Positions 14,260 to 19,458 of a stretch of DNA of 19,458 nt are shown piece by piece. How positions within the stretch are numbered: position 1 is the stretch's first letter; each line of letters starts with the position of its first letter. Made by a program: the position numbers and the translations under genes. Origin of the DNA: Bacteroidales bacterium (GTDB taxonomy: Bacteria > Bacteroidota > Bacteroidia > Bacteroidales > F082); the NCBI GenBank assembly GCA_020853175.1, contig JADYZK010000170.1, forward strand, positions 1-19,458, given 5' to 3'. Under the pieces are notes generated by a model. The model worked only from the letters and a program-made list of their open reading frames with translations. It had not been told where the DNA came from and did not search any database.

Positions 14260-16061
14260 GGCTTCAAAGGATAAATATTTACTTCAAAATCATCAAGTTG
14301 AAACAAGGCAGCATCACGGTTCCATACATAAATTTTGATTTGTTGGAGGTCAGGATTCCATGCGGGCACTTTAAAACCAAAGGCAGCATTGCGCCAGTCG
14401 CCGGTGCGATTATCGGGTATCTGCTTCATCTTGAAAGTTTTGTAAAAGACTGTGTTGTCCGCAGTGTCTTTAGTAGCATACACCAACAAAGCATTGGAGG
14501 TGGCATGGGGTGTTAACTCTTTAAACATCAGGCTCACGGTCACATACACCTCAGCTGCTGTGGTTGTGAGTTGCTCGCCCGAAAGCACGAGTGTCGGACT
14601 GTAAATATTGGATTGGTTGAGCTCGGCAAGGTAGGCGCCACTGTAAGCATTTGAACTTTGAAGAATCCCATTTGAAGTCCAAATGTTTGAAGGCACCTCC
14701 ATATCATTGTGATAGGTGGTGCTTTCCGATTCGCTCAAAGCTGCATAAATAGGCTCGGGATAACTGCCAAAAATATCGCGGTATTGCGGATCGGTGCGCA
14801 AAAATACGTACCAATATTTTTCTTTCGACATGGAATCAGGGTGCAAAATTCCGGTGTGGTATTGGTAAGTTTGGATCAAATTCAATGCAATGGAGAGGAG
14901 CAAAAAAATCGTCATCAATTTTTTTTGCAGCCTTTTGGCCCAAAACTGTTGTATCATCAATGCCAGAGGAATCGCCAGAAGTGCGTAATGGTCAATCATG
15001 GCCCTCATGCCAAAGCTGTAGCCGAAAAACCAATTCCACCAAGAGGAAAGCAAAACAATCAGCACCAAAAAATAGCCTAAAAAAGAAAACAAGAAAAACC
15101 GCGAACGTTGGTAAAGCAACACCAAAGCGGGCACAAGCAATAGCATTAAAGGGGTATAGATGAAAAATCCTTTTCGGTAACTGAAAAGAAACGACAGCAA
15201 AGCCGGATTGTCAAAATGGAAGCCTTCGCTCTGGTAGGACCACACAAACCAGCTGCCGGTTTGAATGGTATTGAAAAGCGGCTGAAGCATAAAAACCGAC
15301 AAAAAAAGCAAAAATGCCACTGCAATCAGCTTGGGCCTGGAAATGAGTTGTCGCCAACGAACTTGAAAAGATGCAGCATCACCGGATAAGAAAGGCAGTG
15401 CCAGCGCAATAATTGCATTGGTGGGCCGTATAAGCACAACCAAACCCAACGCCATTGCTGCCAATAAAAAGTCTTTCGCATGGCCTTTTTGAAAGTAATA
15501 TTTTGACAACAGCAAAAAAACAGCAATGGCCGAAAAGGAATAAACGTGAGAATGTGAAGTATGCAAAAAAGCATAATAAAATAGATTGGTGCCAAAGAGC
15601 AAAGCCAATATTGTCATCAATTGCACTGATTTTCCTATTCCAAACAGCTGCAACAATTTGCGTGTGGATAGCAAACCAACAGCAAGGTAAACCGCCGCAG
15701 CCAACGAAACGGCATATTGAAAAAGAATGCTGTAGCCATCAGGAGGCATCCCAATGATGATCGAATACAACCACGCCATCAAGAAAAAAGGAAGCATCAT
15801 CAAGGCAGTCCCCAATTGGTACTTATTGACCATCCCATGCTCGGTTTTGTGGAAATAATGTGCCATATAATCAAGACCACGACGTTCTTTTTCATATTCA
15901 TACACGGGGGTAAAGTCGGTGGTGTGATGAATAAAAACGGCAGTCAAATAAGCATAATAGCCTGTGCCATCGCCATTGATGGTTTCCACAACCGTTCCGC
16001 CGCGCAGCAACTGAATCACAATGAAAATAACGATAATACCGCCGGCTAAAAAGGTTCTCAT
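14256..16061 (-). CDS. multipass membrane protein, GT-C glycosyltransferase-like
   Basis: The 601-aa product starts with a hydrophobic span (MRTFLAGGIIVIFIVIQLL) and has about 10-12 membrane helices up to residue ~400, then a soluble C-terminal part of ~190 residues. The first extracellular loop contains INGDGTGYYAYL, in the place where GT-C enzymes (PMT/ArnT-like) carry their catalytic acidic residue. A glycosyltransferase using a lipid-linked sugar is likely, but the donor and acceptor are unknown. Start ATG 16061 is preferred over an upstream non-ATG start because a hydrophobic span begins there and a promoter lies 20-50 nt upstream. The DUF5522 gene is coupled at its 3' end. Confidence 0.75.
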   Translation of the reverse strand: MRTFLAGGIIVIFIVIQLLRGGTVVETINGDGTGYYAYLTAVFIHHTTDFTPVYEYEKERRGLDYMAHYFHKTEHGMVNKYQLGTALMMLPFFLMAWLYSIIIGMPPDGYSILFQYAVSLAAAVYLAVGLLSTRKLLQLFGIGKSVQLMTILALLFGTNLFYYAFLHTSHSHVYSFSAIAVFLLLSKYYFQKGHAKDFLLAAMALGLVVLIRPTNAIIALALPFLSGDAASFQVRWRQLISRPKLIAVAFLLFLSVFMLQPLFNTIQTGSWFVWSYQSEGFHFDNPALLSFLFSYRKGFFIYTPLMLLLVPALVLLYQRSRFFLFSFLGYFLVLIVLLSSWWNWFFGYSFGMRAMIDHYALLAIPLALMIQQFWAKRLQKKLMTIFLLLSIALNLIQTYQYHTGILHPDSMSKEKYWYVFLRTDPQYRDIFGSYPEPIYAALSESESTTYHNDMEVPSNIWTSNGILQSSNAYSGAYLAELNQSNIYSPTLVLSGEQLTTTAAEVYVTVSLMFKELTPHATSNALLVYATKDTADNTVFYKTFKMKQIPDNRTGDWRNAAFGFKVPAWNPDLQQIKIYVWNRDAALFQLDDFEVNIYPLKP

Positions 16062-16082
16062 GGCTTGATGAAAATGAAAAAG

Positions 16083-16115
16083 CAAAGTTACAAAAAGAGG
16101 CACTCGAATTACAAA
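16083..16115 (-). promoter_or_regulatory. candidate promoter of the membrane protein gene
   Basis: On the minus strand TTTG (16115-16112) and TAACTTTG (16090-16083) are 21 nt apart, a fit to the Bacteroidota consensus. It overlaps the last codons of the Lrp-type regulator gene and would start transcription about 15 nt before the ATG at 16061. Confidence 0.5.
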
Positions 16116-16579
16116 ACAGGCAATTCCCTTTCAAAACCCATTTCAAGTGAGATAAAGGTTTCGGTAAAAGAAATTTCGGGTATGGATTGTATCTTTTCCA
16201 CAATCACTTGTTTAAGATGCTCATTGTTAAAGGTGTAAATCTTTACCAAAAGCGAATATTTTCCACTGATATGATGACATTCGACAATTTCAGGAATCTG
16301 TTGTATTTTACTAAACACCTCATTATGTGTGCTTGTTGAAGTGAGATTGACTTGAATTCCAATAAACGCACAGGTCATATAGCCCAAAGCTTTTGAACTT
16401 AAACCCAAAAAAGAACCGTCAATAACGCCTGCTTCGGTGAGTTTGGCAATACGTTGATGCACTGCCGCCCCCGAAACACGACAACGTCGCGCCACTTCAA
16501 CGTAAGGCATTCGCGCATCTTTTAACAGCAAAGCCAAAATGCGTCGGTCCAAAATATCAATATGAAAGTGATCGGCCAT
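16109..16579 (-). CDS. Lrp/AsnC family transcriptional regulator
   Basis: The 156-aa protein has the family layout: an N-terminal helix-turn-helix (IDILDRRILALLLKDARMPY, VEVARRCRVSGAAVHQRIAK, LTEAGVIDG; about 8-55) and a C-terminal RAM ligand-binding domain (about 65-150) with VECHHISGKYSLLVKIYTF. Such proteins form octamers or dimers and respond to amino acids. It is divergent from a PLP-dependent sulfur amino acid enzyme 154 nt away, so an amino acid such as methionine is a likely effector and that gene a likely target. ATG 16579 is the only good start. A TATTTTTG box lies upstream on the minus strand. Confidence 0.9.
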   Translation of the reverse strand: MADHFHIDILDRRILALLLKDARMPYVEVARRCRVSGAAVHQRIAKLTEAGVIDGSFLGLSSKALGYMTCAFIGIQVNLTSTSTHNEVFSKIQQIPEIVECHHISGKYSLLVKIYTFNNEHLKQVIVEKIQSIPEISFTETFISLEMGFERELPVL

Positions 16580-16733
16580 TAGATTCTTTTTTCTTTTAGA
16601 TAATTTTCAAAAATACAACGTTTTACTTATACTTTTTAATAATAATAACTACTTTCATTTGAATACTTCACATATTAATGCCAATTGGTATCAAATTCAT
16701 ATTTTTGTAGGGCAAACTTCAAATAAAAAAACG
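16580..16733. promoter_or_regulatory. divergent promoter region, likely Lrp-type operator
   Basis: This very AT-rich 154-nt region holds TATTTTTG on the minus strand (16615-16608) for the regulator gene and TATTTTTG on the plus strand (16700-16707) for the lyase gene. Both lack a good TTTG partner at 19-21 nt, as is common for regulated promoters. The ~85 nt between the boxes, with runs such as TAATAATAATAAC, is the likely binding site for the Lrp-type protein. The plus-strand transcript would start near 16714, about 20 nt before the ATG. Confidence 0.5.
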
Positions 16734-17924
16734 ATGACAAAAGATCCCGCCCTCAACATTTTCAATCTGAAACAATTTGGCGAATATGGTGACGTGAACC
16801 CCTCAGTAACCGATTCGGCCACCTATACTTTTATGCAAGCCAAAACCATGACCGACACTTTTCATGGCGAAGCCGAAGGTTGTTTCCTTTACTCAAGACA
16901 TTGGAATCCAAGCAACAAATATCTGGCCGATGCTTTGGCTGCGATGGAAGGCACCGAAGCAGGTTGGGTAACCGGTAGCGGAATGGCTGCCATCACAACT
17001 GTTTTACTGCAATTGTGTAAAAGCGGCGATCATATCGTTTCGAGCATGACCACCTATGGAGGAACTTTTGCCTTTATGCAAAACTGGCTTCCACGCTACA
17101 ATATTGAGGTCAGTTTTGTTGACATCACCGACCTTGCCGCGGTAAAAGCCGCCATAAAGCCCAACACCAAAGTGATTTACACCGAAACCATGACCAATCC
17201 ACTGCTTCAAATCAGCGATTTACCCCACCTCTCTGAGTTGAGTAAAGCCGCCGGAGCAAAATTGGTGGTTGACAACACTTTTACACCCATGATGGTAGCG
17301 CCTTTTCAACATGGCGCCGACATCGTCGTTTACAGCATGACCAAATTTATCAATGGCAAGAACGACTGCGTTGGAGGAGCCATCTGTGCTTCGCAAGACT
17401 TCATCAACGAGCTGATTGACGTGAACAATGGCACTGCCATGTTGTTAGGCCCTGTGCTCGATCCTTTCAGAAGCTCTAGCATTTTAAAAAATCTGCATAC
17501 CTTGCATATCCGCATGAAGCAACACAGCTACAACGCGATGTATTTGGCAGAAAAATTTAAAGCTCACGGACTAAAATTCAACTATCCCGGACTGCCAAGC
17601 CACAAAGGTTACGCCGTTCTTACTCAGATGTTGAACCCACAGTTTGGATACGGCGGAATGATTTCAATTGACATGGAAACAGCAGATCGCGCCAACACAT
17701 TGATGGAAAAAATGGAAGCGGCCGATGTAGGATATCTGGCCGTAAGTTTGGGATACTTCAAAACTTTGTTCAGCAACAGCGGAAAAAGCACCTCTTCAGA
17801 AGTTCCTGAAGAAATACAAAAAGAAATGGGCTTGTCCGAAGGCCTTGTGCGCTTTAGCGTGGGCTTGGACAACGACATTGAAAACACCTGGCAAAGAATT
17901 AAAAAATGCCTCGAGGAGATGTAG
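16734..17924 (+). CDS. trans-sulfuration PLP enzyme (methionine/cystathionine gamma-lyase-like)
   Basis: The 396-aa product is a Cys/Met metabolism PLP enzyme of fold type I. It shows YSRHWNPS (53-60, phosphate contacts from the neighbouring subunit), GSGMAAI (81-87), TTYGGTFAF (106-114) with stacking Y108, VVDNTF (178-183) with D180, and the PLP lysine K204 in SMTKFINGKND. Most relatives have a His in KYxxGHxD where this has KFINGKND. Classic methionine gamma-lyases carry a Cys where this has Gly (TTYGG), as in cystathionine gamma-lyases, so the exact reaction is uncertain. ATG 16734 follows a TATTTTTG promoter box at 16700-16707. Divergent from an Lrp-type regulator and closed by a terminator, it is a single-gene unit. 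Confidence 0.85.
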   Translation: MTKDPALNIFNLKQFGEYGDVNPSVTDSATYTFMQAKTMTDTFHGEAEGCFLYSRHWNPSNKYLADALAAMEGTEAGWVTGSGMAAITTVLLQLCKSGDHIVSSMTTYGGTFAFMQNWLPRYNIEVSFVDITDLAAVKAAIKPNTKVIYTETMTNPLLQISDLPHLSELSKAAGAKLVVDNTFTPMMVAPFQHGADIVVYSMTKFINGKNDCVGGAICASQDFINELIDVNNGTAMLLGPVLDPFRSSSILKNLHTLHIRMKQHSYNAMYLAEKFKAHGLKFNYPGLPSHKGYAVLTQMLNPQFGYGGMISIDMETADRANTLMEKMEAADVGYLAVSLGYFKTLFSNSGKSTSSEVPEEIQKEMGLSEGLVRFSVGLDNDIENTWQRIKKCLEEM

Positions 17925-17943
17925 TTTTCCTCATTTATGCAAA

Positions 17944-17974
17944 CAAAAAAGCCGATTTTGAATCGGCTTTTTTT
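17944..17974. terminator. bidirectional terminator between lyase and glucokinase genes
   Basis: AAAAAAGCCGATT, loop TTGA, then AATCGGCTTTTTTT make an ~13-bp stem with A-runs before and T-runs after, so it can stop transcription from both sides. It lies between the stop codons of two convergent genes. Confidence 0.9.
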
Positions 17975-17976
17975 GT

Positions 17977-18717
17977 TTATTTCGTTTGATCAGCAGCGAA
18001 ACAAGCCGCTCCAATAATACCTGCTTGGTTGCGTAAGGAGGCCGGAACCACTTTCGCATTCACCGTGATTTGGTTTTGAAACAGTTCCATTTTTTTGCTC
18101 ACCCCGCCGCCAATGATGAACATTTCGGGTGAAAACAACTTCTCCATATAAAGAAGGTATTTGTTAAAACGCTTTCCCCATTTTTCCCAGGTCATTTTTT
18201 CTCGTTCGCGGGCAGCATCGGAGCAGTAGCGCTCAGCAATATCGCCCTTAAACTCAATGTGTCCAAACTCTGTTGAGGGCAACAATATGCCATTATTGAG
18301 CAGTGCCGACCCTATGCCGGTGCCAATGGTGAGCAACAACACAACACCCGGAGCACCATGGCCTGCTCCAAACCGCAGCTCGGCTATACCAGCGGCATCA
18401 GCATCGTTCAACACATGAACGGGCTGTCCGACAACCTCGCTAAAAAGCAATTCGGCGTTGATGTTTACCCACGACTTATCAATATTAGAAGCACTTTTTG
18501 CCACTCCATTTTGTATCAAAGCCGGAAAACCAACTCCTAAAGAACCTTTGTGGTCAAAATGACGTACCAACTCATTGATGGTTTGGGCTACTGCCATTGG
18601 CGTGGCCGGCTGTGGAGTAACAATGCGGTGCCTATCGGTTAAAAGCTGACCCGTTTCGGTATCCACCAAAGCCCCTTTAATTCCACTTCCGCCAAAATCA
18701 ATTCCTAATAATTGCAT
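17977..18717 (-). CDS. ppgK: polyphosphate glucokinase-like ROK family kinase
   Basis: The 246-aa product is a ROK-family sugar kinase closest in pattern to polyphosphate--glucose phosphotransferase, which makes glucose-6-phosphate from polyphosphate or ATP. The N-terminal phosphate motif is [15 protein letters not shown] (5-19), followed by LNDADAAG (103-110), [12 protein letters not shown] (129-140), STEFGHIEF (148-156), [20 protein letters not shown] and IIGGGVSKK. The CxCGxxGC zinc motif of other ROK kinases is absent, as in PpgK. I chose ATG 18717, next to the conserved start and 19 nt downstream of a promoter box; an upstream start would add 16 residues. It is a single-gene unit between two terminators. 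Confidence 0.85.
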   Translation of the reverse strand: MQLLGIDFGGSGIKGALVDTETGQLLTDRHRIVTPQPATPMAVAQTINELVRHFDHKGSLGVGFPALIQNGVAKSASNIDKSWVNINAELLFSEVVGQPVHVLNDADAAGIAELRFGAGHGAPGVVLLLTIGTGIGSALLNNGILLPSTEFGHIEFKGDIAERYCSDAAREREKMTWEKWGKRFNKYLLYMEKLFSPEMFIIGGGVSKKMELFQNQITVNAKVVPASLRNQAGIIGAACFAADQTK

Positions 18718-18735
18718 ACATTTAGTTTTAGCTGC

Positions 18736-18766
18736 CAAATATAATCGTATGATTTGTTTCTGCAAC
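18736..18766 (-). promoter_or_regulatory. promoter of the polyphosphate glucokinase gene
   Basis: On the minus strand GTTG (18766-18763) and TATATTTG (18743-18736) are 19 nt apart, matching the Bacteroidota consensus. Transcription would start near 18729, about 12 nt before the ATG at 18717. Confidence 0.6.
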
Positions 18767-18772
18767 CATTAC

Positions 18773-18806
18773 ACAAAAAAAAGACCGGTTCAACGAACCG
18801 GTCTTT
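18773..18806 (-). terminator. terminator of gcvP
   Basis: AAAGACCGGTTC (18780-18791) and GAACCGGTCTTT (18795-18806) form a perfect 12-bp stem with loop AAC. On the minus strand the stem is followed by a run of T (bases 18775-18782), so it stops transcription coming from gcvP, 22 nt after its stop codon. Confidence 0.9.
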
Positions 18807-18828
18807 CTGAAATTAAAACACCTTAAAA

Positions 18829-19458
18829 CTAAATATAATCGCTGATAGGTGGGCAAGTACACACCAGATTCCTATCGCCAAAAGCATCATCAATGCGGGT
18901 GACAGGGGTGAAATACTTATCGGTTTGCAAAAAACCAAGCGGAAAAGCAGCTTTTTCGCGAGAATAAGGATATTGCCAATCGGAGGTTATCACCATGGAT
19001 GCAGTGTGCGGCGCGTTGTGCAACACATTGTTATCCGTCGGCACTTTTCCTTCTTCAATTTCTCTAATTTCTTCACGTATGGCAACCATCACCTCCACAA
19101 AACGGTCGAGCTCACTCAATGGTTCGCTTTCGGTGGGTTCAACCATCAAAGTGCCATGAACGGGAAACGCAACTGTGGGTGCATGAAAGCCATAATCCAT
19201 CAATCTTTTGGCAATATCTATTACCGCTACATCGGCAGATTTGGAGAAATGATTGCAATCCAAAATCATTTCGTGTGCCACCGTATTTTTGTTACCGGTA
19301 TAAAGAATCGGATAATGATTTTTGAGTTTTTCTTTCAAATAATTGGCATTGAGTATCGCCAGAATGGTTGAATACGTAAGCCCTTCGCCACCCAACATTT
19401 TGATGTATCCGTAGGAGATGGGCAAAATTAACGCACTGCCAAAAGGCGCAGCCGAAAC
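18829..19458 (-). CDS. gcvP: glycine dehydrogenase (glycine cleavage P protein), C-terminal part
   Basis: This 209-residue frame runs off the right edge of the window. It matches the C-terminal half of the decarboxylating glycine dehydrogenase, the PLP enzyme of the glycine cleavage system: SAAPFGSALILPISYGYIKM, LGGEGL, FHAPTVAFPVHGTLMVEPTE, SEPLSELDRF, and RIDDAFGDRNLVCTCPP near the end. The PLP-binding lysine lies upstream, outside the window. The frame is intact throughout. A strong terminator follows the stop. Confidence 0.95.
   Translation of the reverse strand, partial: VSAAPFGSALILPISYGYIKMLGGEGLTYSTILAILNANYLKEKLKNHYPILYTGNKNTVAHEMILDCNHFSKSADVAVIDIAKRLMDYGFHAPTVAFPVHGTLMVEPTESEPLSELDRFVEVMVAIREEIREIEEGKVPTDNNVLHNAPHTASMVITSDWQYPYSREKAAFPLGFLQTDKYFTPVTRIDDAFGDRNLVCTCPPISDYI

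Noticed and set aside
1..19458. CRISPR arrays, tRNA or rRNA genes
   Set aside because: No regularly spaced repeats, no tRNA cloverleaf and no rRNA-like conserved stretches were seen on reading the window.

Overview
The window comes from a Bacteroidota chromosome. The signs are several promoters of the TTTG / TAnnTTTG type used by that phylum, a protein with a type IX secretion (T9SS) sorting tail, typically Bacteroidota families (a DUF5522-like protein, a lipoprotein subclass A2 beta-lactamase, a DUF6364-like antitoxin remnant next to a PIN toxin remnant) and weak or absent Shine-Dalgarno sequences. I cannot place it below phylum from the sequence.

Left edge (1-200): the last ~43 codons of an alpha/beta hydrolase and its terminator. 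Accessory region (about 200-8330): a patchwork of short transcription units and wreckage. In order it holds a C-terminal tyrosine recombinase fragment (+), a promoter with a leader containing a G9 tract, a two-gene restriction-modification unit (D12-class adenine methyltransferase overlapping an HNH endonuclease), a hairpin and REP-like repeat, a broken N-terminal tyrosine recombinase on the minus strand, an MDR oxidoreductase, a 26-aa membrane peptide overlapping a class A beta-lactamase lipoprotein gene, a degenerate ORF, an ADP-ribosylglycohydrolase, a small outer-membrane-like protein, a T9SS cargo protein, and a decayed PIN toxin/antitoxin pair.

Core-like region (8333-19458): a conserved-looking TPR-like protein converges on a long minus-strand run. 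Read in the direction of transcription, this run is an Lrp/AsnC regulator, a multipass GT-C-like membrane protein coupled by ATGA to a DUF5522 protein, a hybrid histidine kinase, and recQ followed 3 nt later by a 3-methyladenine DNA glycosylase gene. Divergent from the Lrp gene is a PLP-dependent trans-sulfuration enzyme (methionine/cystathionine gamma-lyase type), a likely Lrp target. A bidirectional terminator separates it from a minus-strand polyphosphate glucokinase, and a perfect 12-bp hairpin terminator follows the C-terminal part of gcvP, which runs off the right edge.

The accessory genes look like defence or stress functions acquired one by one (restriction-modification, beta-lactamase, ADP-ribose removal, toxin-antitoxin) at a site that recombinases have visited. 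I see no clearly new multi-gene system. The items most worth checking are the restriction-modification unit and its poly-G leader, the two recombinase remnants around it, the peptide/beta-lactamase start arrangement, and the toxin-antitoxin remnant at the accessory/core junction.
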